NCBI GenBank assembly: GCA_002009475.1
Contig: AYTS01000107.1
Span: 1 to 64,000, forward strand
Length of the DNA: 64,000 nucleotides
Direction: 5' to 3'
Source of the DNA: Candidatus Brocadia carolinensis
Lineage (GTDB): Bacteria; Planctomycetota; Brocadiia; Brocadiales; Brocadiaceae
This document shows, in pieces, positions 29,983-39,054 of the stretch. The stretch's first letter is position 1, and every line of letters starts with the position of its first letter. A program made the position numbers and the translations under genes. The notes beneath the pieces are model-generated. The model was not told the origin of the DNA. It did no database searches and saw nothing but the letters and a program-made list of their open reading frames with translations.

Positions 29983-30844
29983 GACCACAATCCTTTTCAC
30001 AGGGGTGACCACAGGCTGCTTCTTTTTGCCGCGAGGGGTCTCTTACCCGATCAGTAATATCAGAAATTGATGTAATAATCCTGCTTCCATTCTCCAGTTC
30101 GATGGTAACCTGTTGTTGCAGTACATCATAATTAACAACTTCACCAACTCCTTGTGTAGTTTTGACCACAGAACCTTTTCTCGGCAAGGTGTATTTTAAT
30201 TCTTCATAGACTTTGTCTTCGTAACGTAAACAGCACATGAGTCGTCCACATCGACCCGATATTTTAGAGGGATCTAGCGTGGCTTTCTGATTTTTTGCCA
30301 TTTTCATGGTAACAGGTTCGAGATTTTTAAGGAAGGACCTGCAACACAGTTCTCGACCGCAGTGTTCGTAATCAGCCAAAAGCCGTGCTTCATCACGAAC
30401 CCCGATCTGTTTCATTTCTATGCGTGCCTGGTATTCTTTTGCCAAATCTTTTACGAGCTCACGGAAATCTACGCGCCCGCTAGCAAGATAGTAAAAGATA
30501 ATTTTTTTGGTCCCAAAGAGGTGTTCAACATTAGCCAATTTCATGAGGAGCTTGTGGTCTTTTATTTTTTTTTGGCAAAACTTGAATTCGACGGGAATTA
30601 ATTCGTCGTGGATTTTCTTCTGTTTTTCCTTATCATCAGGAGTGGCTCTTCGCAAAATTTCTCCAAAACTTTCCGTTGAGCTATCATCGCTAATTTCTTT
30701 GACCTTCGTGACTACTTCACCAAACTCTACACCTCGATGAGAGCGAATTATAACCGGATCGCCTTTTTTGAGGGAGTCAAAGGATGTATGAAAATCAGAT
30801 GTATTTTTTAGAACACCGTATCGAATCGTCAGAATATGTCGCAT
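29975..30844 (-). CDS. ricT: RicT/YaaT-like PSP1 domain protein
   Basis: PSP1 C-terminal domain protein, 289 aa. FGEVVTKVKEI, FYYLASGRVDFRELVKDLA and ARIEMKQIGVRDEARLL are followed by the Cys-rich block CGRELCC...GRCGRLMCCLRYE. In Bacillus the RicT complex binds Fe-S clusters and affects RNA processing. The C-terminal CGHPCEKDC adds further cysteines. A nine-T run at 30565-30573 lies inside the gene yet keeps the frame. Overlaps metG, so translationally coupled. Confidence 0.85.
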   Translation of the reverse strand: MRHILTIRYGVLKNTSDFHTSFDSLKKGDPVIIRSHRGVEFGEVVTKVKEISDDSSTESFGEILRRATPDDKEKQKKIHDELIPVEFKFCQKKIKDHKLLMKLANVEHLFGTKKIIFYYLASGRVDFRELVKDLAKEYQARIEMKQIGVRDEARLLADYEHCGRELCCRSFLKNLEPVTMKMAKNQKATLDPSKISGRCGRLMCCLRYEDKVYEELKYTLPRKGSVVKTTQGVGEVVNYDVLQQQVTIELENGSRIITSISDITDRVRDPSRQKEAACGHPCEKDCGLE

Positions 30845-31375
30845 GAAGGTGTATGGTAAAAGAATTGCTTACTCACAACTACTTGGTAGGTAATAATAAC
30901 AACTCTATCACGTCTTGTCAAGTTTCACGGTCTTTTGGTCAGGGCTACGTCAAATATAAATGCAAGTAATTATAGGGGAAAAAAGATTGAAAACAAACTG
31001 ACTGTTTCAAAACGGTTCAAGTATACTATTTTCATGAACCACGAAGGGACAAGAAAAAGCACGGCAAACAGAGCTTATCCTTACCGTTTTACAATGTCAC
31101 GGTTCTATAAATGGAGAGAGGATAGGGAATGGTTTTTACTTAAAAATGATAAAACACAATTGAAGAAGAATACAAGCTTTTTTCAGGTTTTCCCGGGAAA
31201 TAACAAAGAGACGAAACGTTCCGTGTTATCCTTCATCCGGGAATTGTTGCTTTAGAAAATGCTACGAATTTTTGACATTTCACCCTTGAAGACTCCGTCG
31301 TGAGCGCTCACTTGAACAATCGGCGCTACTTTTCTAATAAACTCCCTTGATACAAACAAAAAAGCCTTATTGCAA
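30845..31375. other. Intergenic, no supported gene
   Basis: A 106-codon plus-strand frame (30935-31255) is present but has no ribosome-binding site or recognisable motif. No repeat or terminator was identified with confidence. Confidence 0.4.
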
Positions 31376-32191
31376 TCAAAGTTTAAGGGGTACAGGGGTA
31401 AAAGAGGTTAAAAATATGATGAACAGGATGATTCCGAGGATCTTGCGTTTGCGGTCAAGACCGGCAATCTCATCGGTAGGTGCAGGGTGTCTGAAACCAA
31501 AAATAAGGAGCAATATGGCAAAGACCATCCAGCCGGGGTATAAAAGGATCGCTATTACGCAAAAGAGAAAGATACCTATGCGGTAGACAATCACACTCTT
31601 TTTACCCAGTAATGCGTACAGAATATGTCCTCCGTCAAGCTGCCCAATAGGCATCAGGTTGAGCGCTGTAACAAATAATCCAGCCCAACCTGCAAAGGCA
31701 ACAGGATGGAGATAAATATCCATTCCATCGGGTAAAGGACCAAATACCAGTTTGGATAGAAATGAAAACAGAATTGGTTCTCCCAGTCCCAAATAGCCAG
31801 AGGTATCACTGGGTACCGGGCGTACATCCGAGAGATATAATCCGATAATAATCGCAGGGATGGAAAAGATGAGCCCCATAAGTGGTCCTGTAGCACCAAT
31901 ATCAAATAGAGCCTTCTTGTCTGGTATCATACCTTTCATTTTGATTACAGCACCAAAGGTACCGAAGGGGGGAAAAGGAAGGGGGAGAAAATAGGGCATT
32001 GTAGCAGCAACATGATACTTCCGGCACATGAAAAAATGCCCCATTTCATGGGAAAGCAGGATCGTCATGATGGTAATAGAATACGAGAGCCCATTAACAT
32101 AATACGTAGTCAAAAACGTTGCAATAAAGAGCAAGACATGGATGCGTGCCTTGCTAAAGAAGGTTGCCGTAGTAAGTTGTTCCATAGTCAT
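31376..32191 (-). CDS. Site-2 protease family (M50) membrane metalloprotease
   Basis: 271 aa, about six membrane segments. The zinc motif is HEMGH (His48, Glu49, His52) and the second metal site is GQLDGGHILYALLG. The proline-rich loop PYFLPLPFPPFGTFGAVIKM is typical of this subgroup. M50 proteases cut substrates within the membrane, often anti-sigma factors, but no such target is adjacent. An RNA-like element with its own terminator lies just upstream of the start. Confidence 0.87.
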   Translation of the reverse strand: MTMEQLTTATFFSKARIHVLLFIATFLTTYYVNGLSYSITIMTILLSHEMGHFFMCRKYHVAATMPYFLPLPFPPFGTFGAVIKMKGMIPDKKALFDIGATGPLMGLIFSIPAIIIGLYLSDVRPVPSDTSGYLGLGEPILFSFLSKLVFGPLPDGMDIYLHPVAFAGWAGLFVTALNLMPIGQLDGGHILYALLGKKSVIVYRIGIFLFCVIAILLYPGWMVFAILLLIFGFRHPAPTDEIAGLDRKRKILGIILFIIFLTSFTPVPLKL

Positions 32192-32197
32192 ATCATG

Positions 32198-32330
32198 TTA
32201 ACAAAAAAACCATCAAATTCAATGGGATTTGATGGTTGTGATCTGAGTGTTCACAGGGTAACTTCCGGGGAATACTTCCCGCCAGCACACATCTTCATCC
32301 CTTGCTGTAACCTGAATCTGTACAGATGTC
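32198..32330 (-). ncRNA. Candidate small RNA or leader ending in an intrinsic terminator
   Basis: On the minus strand a perfect TTGACA (32356-32351) is followed by a weak -10 (ATAGAC, 17-base spacer). A structured stretch comes next, and then a strong terminator: an 11-bp stem AACCATCAAAT/ATTTGATGGTT (32208-32218 with 32227-32237) ending in a T7 run. The terminator stops before the M50 gene. It is either a free RNA of about 130 nt or a terminating leader controlling the protease. No Rfam family was recognised. Confidence 0.4.
32200..32237 (-). terminator. Rho-independent terminator upstream of the M50 gene
   Basis: 11-bp perfect stem, 8-base loop, followed on the minus strand by GGTTTTTTTG. 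No minus-strand gene precedes it, which is why an RNA gene or leader is proposed. Confidence 0.75.
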
Positions 32331-32421
32331 TATTGAAAAAACTCCATGGTTGTCAATAAAGGATTCCTGAAAGGTCTATAGAGTATTGCTTTTACAGCCG
32401 GATTGTGTAAAAATATCTTTT

Positions 32422-33531
32422 ATGTATAACACGGCCGGTTCAAAAAATTTTGATTGGTTACTGTTTCCTTTAATATGCATTATTCTTACCATCGGAATCT
32501 TTTTTGTTTGGAGTGCATCGTCTGAGAAGTTTCTGCTTAAACAACTGGTCTGGATTTTGATGGGATTAACGCTTTTCTTTACTCTACTCTCTTTTGACTA
32601 TCTCTCTTTTGTCAACTATGCTTATATTATTTATGGCGGTGTCCTCTTTCTATTAATCCTCCTCCTGGCATTCGGAGGCTCCGTGAAAGGGTCCCAGAGA
32701 TGGTTCTCTATTGGTGCTTTTTCGATTCAACCCTCGGAATTTATGAAAATCACCCTGGTGCTTACCCTTGCAAGATTTCTTCAGTACTCGAAATATGGTC
32801 TTGGGTTCTTCGATATCGGGATTTCGTTGCTCCTGACGTGCGTTCCTATGGCGCTCATTGTGAAACAACCTGACCTTGGCACGGCTCTCGTTATGATACC
32901 TATCTTGCTTGCCGTCTTATATACTGCCGGTATCCGGCTGTATCAATTGGCGCTCTTTGTTGGCGCCGGAATAGCCATGTCCCCATTGCTCTGGCTGTTT
33001 CTCTTGAAACCCTATCAAAAATTGAGGATCCTTGGCTTTCTTTGGCCAGATAAGACCGCTGATTGGGGAGCAGGGTATCACCGGCTTCAGTCTCTCATAG
33101 CCGTTGGTTCCGGTGGTGTCCTAGGAAGCGGATGGGGCAACGGCACGCAGAATCAGATGCGATTTTTGCCGGAACGGCATACCGATTTTATCTTCGCTGT
33201 TATTGCTGAGGAGTGGGGCTTTTTGCGCGCCTGTTTTGTTTTGCTCCTTTATATAGTCTTTATTACTTGCGGCATTGGTATTGCCCGAAGTACGCGAGAC
33301 CCGTGCGGACGACTCATTGTTGTGGGGTTAGTCACGATGTTTGCGACTCAAATTGTGGTGAATATTTGCATGACCCTGGGTATAGCTCCCATTGTTGGGA
33401 TTACTCTCCCATTCATGAGTTATGGCGGCTCTTCCATGCTCACTTCATTTATTGCCCTTTCTCTTATCTTTAACGTCAAGATGCGTTCGAAGATAGACCT
33501 TGCCTCAAAATATTTTTATGAAATACGATGA
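32422..33531 (+). CDS. rodA: SEDS peptidoglycan polymerase RodA/FtsW
   Basis: About ten membrane segments, 369 aa from ATG 32422 (the frame opens 12 codons earlier). Family motifs: GSVKGSQRWFSIGAFSIQPSE, KQPDLGTALVMIPILLAVLY, FLPERHTDFIFAVIAEEWGF and GITLPFMSYGGSSML. SEDS proteins are lipid II glycosyltransferases for elongation (RodA) or division (FtsW). Length and the short N-terminus favour RodA. The partner PBP2 is not in the window. Its presence agrees with peptidoglycan reported for anammox bacteria. Confidence 0.88.
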   Translation: MYNTAGSKNFDWLLFPLICIILTIGIFFVWSASSEKFLLKQLVWILMGLTLFFTLLSFDYLSFVNYAYIIYGGVLFLLILLLAFGGSVKGSQRWFSIGAFSIQPSEFMKITLVLTLARFLQYSKYGLGFFDIGISLLLTCVPMALIVKQPDLGTALVMIPILLAVLYTAGIRLYQLALFVGAGIAMSPLLWLFLLKPYQKLRILGFLWPDKTADWGAGYHRLQSLIAVGSGGVLGSGWGNGTQNQMRFLPERHTDFIFAVIAEEWGFLRACFVLLLYIVFITCGIGIARSTRDPCGRLIVVGLVTMFATQIVVNICMTLGIAPIVGITLPFMSYGGSSMLTSFIALSLIFNVKMRSKIDLASKYFYEIR

Positions 33532-33570
33532 AAAGACTGCACTGTCGGCTTTAAGGAGCGTTATCCGGCA

Positions 33571-34725
33571 ATGAATTTTATCGCCATAAAAATGCTCACG
33601 GGGAATCGGGCCAAGTACCTGGGAATTGTTGTTGGGCTGACGTTCGCCTCGTTGCTCATCACCCAACAGGCGGCCATCTTTCTGGGCCTTATGACAAGAA
33701 CCTTTGGTTTTCTGACAGACACAGCGCTTCCCGATATCTGGGTAATGGATCCGAAGGTGCAGTACATTGACGATCTTAAACCTCTGAAAGAGACAGAGTC
33801 GCTCCGCGTCAAGAGCGTGCAGGGAGTGGCGTGGGCAGTCCCTCTTTACAAAGGTTTGCTGAAGGCACGGCTTCCCAATGGCGCCTTTCAGGCGTGCAAC
33901 GTAGTTGGGCTTGATGACGAAACGTTGATTGGAGGTCCGCCGAAAATGGTGGAGGGACAACTGGCCAACCTTCGCAACAGTGATGCCGTTATTGTCGATA
34001 TCGTTGGCGCCAATGGCAAGCTTGCAAGAAAGCTTCCCGACGGGACCCGTATACCCATGAGAATCGGAGACACTGTGGAGTTGAACGACCATCGTGCCGT
34101 TGTGGTCGGGATATGTCAGGTGCAGCGGACATTTCAGTCGCAGCCGGTCATTTATACCACCTTCTCACGGGCAACGGTTTTTGCGCCGCGCGAACGCAAG
34201 CTCATGTCATTTGTGCTGGTAAAGGCAAAACCGGGACAGGATATTCCTGCGTTGTGCCAGCGTATTCGCGAGGCAACCGGCCTGGCTGCCTATACGAGGG
34301 AGGAATTTAAGGCGCTTACGGTTCGCTACTATATGAAATACACCGGCATACCCATTAATTTCGGGACTACGGTCATTCTTGGTTTTATTGTGGGCGTTGC
34401 CATTGCGGGACAGACTTTTTATAATTTCACTCTGGACAATATCCGCTACTTTGGAACACTCAAGGCAATGGGTGCATCTGATTTTATATTATTACGAATG
34501 ATCTTACTTCAGGCAACAACGGTTGGGGCTATTGGATATGGACTTGGCGTGGGAATAGCTTCTGCGTTAGGTCTCTTAACGGGCAGCACGGAACTCTCCT
34601 TTCGACTGCCGTGGCAACTCCTGCTTTTCAGTGCGGTTGCTGTCATGCTGATCTGTGCTGGCTCTGCAGCGTTGAGTATGTGGAAGGTGATACGGCTGGA
34701 GCCGGCAATCGTCTTTAAGAACTAG
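33571..34725 (+). CDS. ABC transporter permease, DevC/MacB type
   Basis: 384 aa: one N-terminal membrane helix (about 15-40), a large periplasmic domain with the FtsX/MacB fold, and three C-terminal helices (NFGTTVILGFIVGVAIAGQTFY, LRMILLQATTVGAIGYGLGV, WQLLLFSAVAVMLICAGSAA). It matches the DevC subfamily, which works with a DevA ATPase and a DevB adaptor to export lipids or other compounds. Those partners follow at 35.3-37.1 kb, but about 600 bases of repeat DNA separate them. Confidence 0.85.
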   Translation: MNFIAIKMLTGNRAKYLGIVVGLTFASLLITQQAAIFLGLMTRTFGFLTDTALPDIWVMDPKVQYIDDLKPLKETESLRVKSVQGVAWAVPLYKGLLKARLPNGAFQACNVVGLDDETLIGGPPKMVEGQLANLRNSDAVIVDIVGANGKLARKLPDGTRIPMRIGDTVELNDHRAVVVGICQVQRTFQSQPVIYTTFSRATVFAPRERKLMSFVLVKAKPGQDIPALCQRIREATGLAAYTREEFKALTVRYYMKYTGIPINFGTTVILGFIVGVAIAGQTFYNFTLDNIRYFGTLKAMGASDFILLRMILLQATTVGAIGYGLGVGIASALGLLTGSTELSFRLPWQLLLFSAVAVMLICAGSAALSMWKVIRLEPAIVFKN

Positions 34726-34823
34726 GATAGTGTCTTAGGAAAACAGAGATATTTTTATGTTCCTGTGTGTTAAGCTCCGTCTTTAAAATCAAAGAAATCC
34801 TGCAAATATTTTATTGAAACATT

Positions 34824-34954
34824 ATGCATGACTCTGTTGATTAAGTCCTTTCAAACCAAATTGATATACCGTATATAATCTCATAGTATCTGTGTTATAC
34901 AATATATGGTATAGCATGTTGTCAAAATGAGGGTTAATCAACAGAGTCATGCAT
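34824..34954. mobile_element. MITE-like element with 21-bp terminal inverted repeats
   Basis: Perfect 21-bp inverted ends (34824-34844 and 34934-34954; core GACTCTGTTGATTAA) flank an 89-base AT-rich interior with no frame. The outermost ATGCAT is itself palindromic and could be a duplicated target. Size and structure fit a non-autonomous miniature transposon, but no matching transposase is in the window. Confidence 0.6.
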
Positions 34955-35011
34955 GTGTGTTGTTGTTTCAAACTGACATCTGTCTTGCCGTATCGTATTA
35001 CCGTATAAAAC

Positions 35012-35213
35012 ATTTTTTTGCAAGTTTTTTTTAACAACCCTATGTACACTCCTTATCAGGAGATACAGATTGTTTCTGAGAGAAAGATTGCTTCGCTTCG
35101 CTCGCAATGACAACGCACCATATGTCATCAAAGGCATAGCCTGTGTCATTGCAAGGATCTTTTCCGAAGCAATCTCCCGCTTTCGCAACGGAGAATTGGT
35201 TGCGGCTTGTTGT
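35012..35213. repeat. Dispersed intergenic repeat of about 220 bp, copy B
   Basis: Inverted relative to copy A at about 24923-25143. It includes GATTGCTTCGCTTCGCTCGC and CCGAAGCAATCTCCCGC arms. It lies between the permease and ATPase genes of the exporter. Confidence 0.8.
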
Positions 35214-35335
35214 ATTATGGGATACCGCGATGTTGCCTTTTTTGCCCGAAAGGTCTGGATTTCTGCGTTGATTGCCTGATTTTGTTTGCTATGGATGGTA
35301 TTGTTTGAAAATATCTTTTGAAAAAACCAATCTCT

Positions 35336-36064
35336 ATGGACAGCGCTAATAGTATTGCCGTACTCTGTAAAGGTCTGACGAAAACCTACGGCAGCGGCAA
35401 CAACCAGGTGCATGCCCTCTCCGGCGTTGATTTAGAAGTCCGGACGGGTGAATTGATGATGCTGGTCGGCCCTTCGGGCTGCGGTAAGACCACCTTAATT
35501 TCTGTTATTGCCGGCGTCCTGGAGCGAGACGGCGGCGAATGTCGGGTATTTGGTTATGATTTCAAACAGATGAACCAGCAGGAGAAAACGCGATACCGCG
35601 GAAAGAATATTGGATTCGTTTTCCAGATGTTCAACTTGATACCCGCTCTGACGGCAGCTGAAAATGTCGCGGTGCCCCTCATCATCAATGGTGTCAAACG
35701 GCGCGAGGCAATAGACCGGGCGCGTGAAATCCTTTGCCGTGTGGGGCTAAGTGATCGCACGAATGCAACTCCCGCGGAAATGTCCGGAGGTCAGCAGCAG
35801 CGGGTGGCCATCTCACGAGCGATGTTGCACGACCCAAAACTCATTGTATGCGACGAGCCCACAAGTGCACTCGATCATGAGACCGGCCACAAGGTCATGG
35901 AACTATTGCGCGAGGTGGCCGTGGGCGTTGGCCGTGCGCTAATCGTTGTTACTCACGATGCGCGTATTTTTGAATTTGCAGACCGCATCGCCAAAATGGA
36001 TGATGGGCATATTATCAGTATAGAGAATTTACGCACCGATCTCTCAAACAATATTAATCGGTAG
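35336..36064 (+). CDS. ABC transporter ATPase, DevA/LolD/MacB type
   Basis: Walker A GPSGCGKTT, Q-loop FVFQMFNLIPALTAAENV, signature MSGGQQQRVAISRA, Walker B LIVCDEPTSALDHETG and a switch His in VVTHDARIF. 242 aa from ATG 35336 (a TTG six codons upstream also fits). It energises the permease at 33.6 kb and pairs with the adaptor starting 12 bases after its stop. Confidence 0.88.
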   Translation: MDSANSIAVLCKGLTKTYGSGNNQVHALSGVDLEVRTGELMMLVGPSGCGKTTLISVIAGVLERDGGECRVFGYDFKQMNQQEKTRYRGKNIGFVFQMFNLIPALTAAENVAVPLIINGVKRREAIDRAREILCRVGLSDRTNATPAEMSGGQQQRVAISRAMLHDPKLIVCDEPTSALDHETGHKVMELLREVAVGVGRALIVVTHDARIFEFADRIAKMDDGHIISIENLRTDLSNNINR

Positions 36065-36075
36065 GAGGATACGTT

Positions 36076-37068
36076 ATCAGAAAATATCTGCTTCCTGTCT
36101 TATCAGTATTAGGCATTGGATTCGCCATATTGACGGTTGTGAGTGGGAGTAAGTCTATCCCGCCATCACCGCCGGTTGTGGACCCAGGCGCACCGCCCTT
36201 TCAAACATCTGTAGCTGGTGCGGGAATTGTAGAGGCAAACACTGAAAACATCGCCATGGGAACGCTCGTTGCCGGAGTTGTTTCTGAGGTGTATGTTATG
36301 GCGGGCAGCGACGTCAGGTCCGGTGAGCCATTATTTAAGATCGACGACCGCGACTTGCAGGCGCAATTGGCAATACGGCGAACAGCGTTGAGAGTTGCCA
36401 GGGCAAACGTTAAGGTAGAAAAGGCACAATTGGATGATCTGAAAAATCAATTGGCAAGGGCTGAAATCTTATCGCGCAAACAGGTTATCAGCGTTGATGA
36501 ATTAGACCGGCACCGTTATGCCGTGGAGACTGCAACGGCCAGACTGACGTATGCCAGGGCAGAGGTTGCTCTTGCTCAGGCACAGGTGAAGGAAACGGAG
36601 ATTGACCTTGACCGGGTTATCATTCGGGCTCCTCGGGATGGTAAGGTATTACAGTTAAAAATTCATGCAGGCGAGTTTGCCCCGGCTGGCATTACCCAAA
36701 CGCCACTTATACTCTTTGGCAACACAAAACCCCTGAATGTCCGGGTTGATGTGGATGAAAACGATGCGTGGCGGGTGCACCCGGCATCACCGGCTTTCGC
36801 TTTTCTGCGTGGAAATCGTAGGATTAAAGCTCCCTTAAAGTTTGTGCGTTTTGAGCCGTATGTCGTTCCCAAAAAATCACTCACTGGTGATAGCACGGAA
36901 CGCGTTGACACGCGCGTGCTGCAGGTTCTTTACAGCATCGAGGGCGGCAATCTGCCGATTTTCACCGGTCAACAGATGGATGTCTTTATTGAAACACCGG
37001 ACCTTATCACACCTCACGGCACATCGCAGCAGCCCAAAGAGGATAAAACCCGGGAGACACGTTCATGA
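36076..37068 (+). CDS. HlyD/DevB-type periplasmic adaptor, apparent AUC start
   Basis: Membrane-fusion protein of the exporter: an N-terminal membrane anchor (YLLPVLSVLGIGFAIL), then biotinyl-lipoyl-like halves (VEANTENIAMGTLVAGVV; IIRAPRDGKVLQLKIHAGE) on either side of a coiled-coil hairpin (about 75-155). No ATG, GTG or TTG exists between the upstream stop (36055) and TTG 36130, which would delete the anchor. A strong SD, AGGAGG (36063-36068), lies 7 bases before ATC 36076, giving (M)RKYLLPVL, the normal start of the family. Product about 330 aa. Confidence 0.8.
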   Translation: MRKYLLPVLSVLGIGFAILTVVSGSKSIPPSPPVVDPGAPPFQTSVAGAGIVEANTENIAMGTLVAGVVSEVYVMAGSDVRSGEPLFKIDDRDLQAQLAIRRTALRVARANVKVEKAQLDDLKNQLARAEILSRKQVISVDELDRHRYAVETATARLTYARAEVALAQAQVKETEIDLDRVIIRAPRDGKVLQLKIHAGEFAPAGITQTPLILFGNTKPLNVRVDVDENDAWRVHPASPAFAFLRGNRRIKAPLKFVRFEPYVVPKKSLTGDSTERVDTRVLQVLYSIEGGNLPIFTGQQMDVFIETPDLITPHGTSQQPKEDKTRETRS

Positions 37069-37162
37069 ATACCGGGAGACACTCTGCAAAACCTTTCACC
37101 AGACGCATCCGAACCGAAACAAGGCTTGCTTAATACCCCGTTTCATATTATCATACATCACC

Positions 37163-39010
37163 ATGACGAATGCTTTAAAACTCTTTATAACAGAAAATCT
37201 ATTGCCGATGGTAGAAATGCCTGGTCAGTATATTGGCGGGGAATGGAATTCCATCGTTAAGGAACATACTGATAGCAGGATAAAAATGGTATTGGCATTC
37301 CCTGATACCTATAGCATCGGCATGTCTCACCTGGGTATCCAGATTCTTTACGGACTGCTCAACGAAAGAGAGGATACGGTTTGCGAAAGGGTCTTCGCGC
37401 CGTTAGCTGATATGGAAACCCTGATGAGAAAGCACAAGCTTCCGCTCTTTTCTCTTGAAACTTATACCCCGTTGCGAGAGTTCGACATCGTAGGTTTTTC
37501 GCTCCAGTATGAACTCTCCTATACGAATATCTTAAATATGTTGAATCTCTCGGAGATTCCTGTTTTGGCGGCCGAACGAAGCGAAGCCGATCCTCTCATT
37601 ATTGCCGGCGGACCTGCCGCTATTTCTCCGGAGCCACTGGCAGATTTTATTGACATATTTCTCGTTGGAGACGGGGAGGAATGCCTGCCGCAGCTTATTG
37701 AACTGTGGAAGGACATGAAACGGAGGAAACTTCCCCGCAACGAAAAGATTATTTTGATAGCCAAGACCCTGAAAAATGCCTATGCTCCATCTTTGTTCAC
37801 CGTTACCTATCGCCGGGACAACACCATAGAGCAAATACGACCAAGGGTAGATGGCCTGCCAACTCTTATCCGATCCGCATCGGTAAAGGATTTAAACCAG
37901 GCCTATTTCCCAACAAAGCCGATTGTTCCGTATGTAAAGACCATTCATGACCGGATCACGATTGAGGTTATGCGCGGATGTACCCAGGGATGCCGGTTTT
38001 GTCAATCAGGCATGAGTAAACGGCCTACACGGCCCCGCACGGTAGAGAACATCGTAAATCTGGCCGAACTTTGTTATGCAAATACGGGGCATAATGAGAT
38101 TTCCCTGGCATCTCTTTCCATTAGCGACTACCCAGCCTTACCAAGCTTAATGGAACAGATGAACCAGGCTTTTCATCCAAGACAGGTGAATATCTCTTTC
38201 CCGTCCCTGCGGGTGAATGAGCAGCTCATTCTTTTGCCTTCCTTGCTGAACGTCGTCCGTAAATCCGGACTCACCCTTGCCCCTGAGGCTGCAACACAGA
38301 CTTTACGAAAGATTATTAACAAAGATATTACTGACGAGGATCTGTACAACGGTGTCCGTGAGGCATTTAAGCAGGGCTGGAATCTGGTAAAGCTCTATTT
38401 CATGGTTGGGCTTCCCACAGAGACCGACGATGATATTGATGCCATTGCAAGGCTCGCCTATAAGGTCTCTGACTTGAAAAAGGATATCAGCGGTAATTTT
38501 GGGCAGGTGAACATCAGCATTGCGCCCTTTGTGCCAAAGGCGCACACCCCATTCCAATGGCATCCGATGATTACTCTTCAACGGATAAAAGAGATCAGAA
38601 ATCGGTTGTTTGATCGAATCCGGCGCAAATGCATTCGCATTAAATTCCACAATGCAGAGCGCAGTATTCTGGAAGGCGTCTTTGCGCGGGGAGACAGAAG
38701 GTTAGGGAAGGTCATTTATCAGGCATGGCTGGATGGCTGTAAATTTGATGCGTGGGAAGAGCATTTCAACTTTCAAAAATGGGTGGAAGCCTTTCAAAAG
38801 GCAGGAGTAAACTGGACATTTTATGTGCATCGGCAAAGGGACGATGTCGAGGTTTTTCCGTGGGATCATATCAGTTGCGGCGTGGTAAAGCCATTTCTTA
38901 TAGAGGAACGGCAGCGATCTTTTCATGAGGCAGTTACCCCCGATTGCCGTACTGCTGAGTGTCCGGAATGTGGGAGCTGCGCACGTTCTCAGAATTTTTG
39001 CGCTGTGTAA
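37163..39010 (+). CDS. B12-binding-like radical SAM protein, TIGR03960 type
   Basis: 615 aa. The N-terminal half resembles a cobalamin-binding domain (MVLAFPDTYSIGMSHLGIQI). The cluster motif MRGCTQGCRFCQSG comes next, followed by the SAM barrel (LTLAPEAATQTLRKIINK, VKLYFMVGLPTETDDDI). The DVEVFPWDHISCGV motif and a terminal Cys set (CRTAECPECGSC) complete the family pattern. These proteins usually neighbour DUF2344, RNase E/G and rplU. Here those genes are 22 kb away on the other strand. Substrate unknown. ATG 37163 is chosen because upstream codons are out of character with the family. Confidence 0.82.
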   Translation: MTNALKLFITENLLPMVEMPGQYIGGEWNSIVKEHTDSRIKMVLAFPDTYSIGMSHLGIQILYGLLNEREDTVCERVFAPLADMETLMRKHKLPLFSLETYTPLREFDIVGFSLQYELSYTNILNMLNLSEIPVLAAERSEADPLIIAGGPAAISPEPLADFIDIFLVGDGEECLPQLIELWKDMKRRKLPRNEKIILIAKTLKNAYAPSLFTVTYRRDNTIEQIRPRVDGLPTLIRSASVKDLNQAYFPTKPIVPYVKTIHDRITIEVMRGCTQGCRFCQSGMSKRPTRPRTVENIVNLAELCYANTGHNEISLASLSISDYPALPSLMEQMNQAFHPRQVNISFPSLRVNEQLILLPSLLNVVRKSGLTLAPEAATQTLRKIINKDITDEDLYNGVREAFKQGWNLVKLYFMVGLPTETDDDIDAIARLAYKVSDLKKDISGNFGQVNISIAPFVPKAHTPFQWHPMITLQRIKEIRNRLFDRIRRKCIRIKFHNAERSILEGVFARGDRRLGKVIYQAWLDGCKFDAWEEHFNFQKWVEAFQKAGVNWTFYVHRQRDDVEVFPWDHISCGVVKPFLIEERQRSFHEAVTPDCRTAECPECGSCARSQNFCAV

Positions 39011-39054
39011 ATCTTCACAACGAATAAGAGCTTTTTTAACCGGGAAAAATTTTC

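Noticed and set aside
30935..31255. 106-codon plus-strand frame
   Set aside because: No ribosome-binding site, no recognisable motif and composition unlike neighbouring genes. Probably chance.
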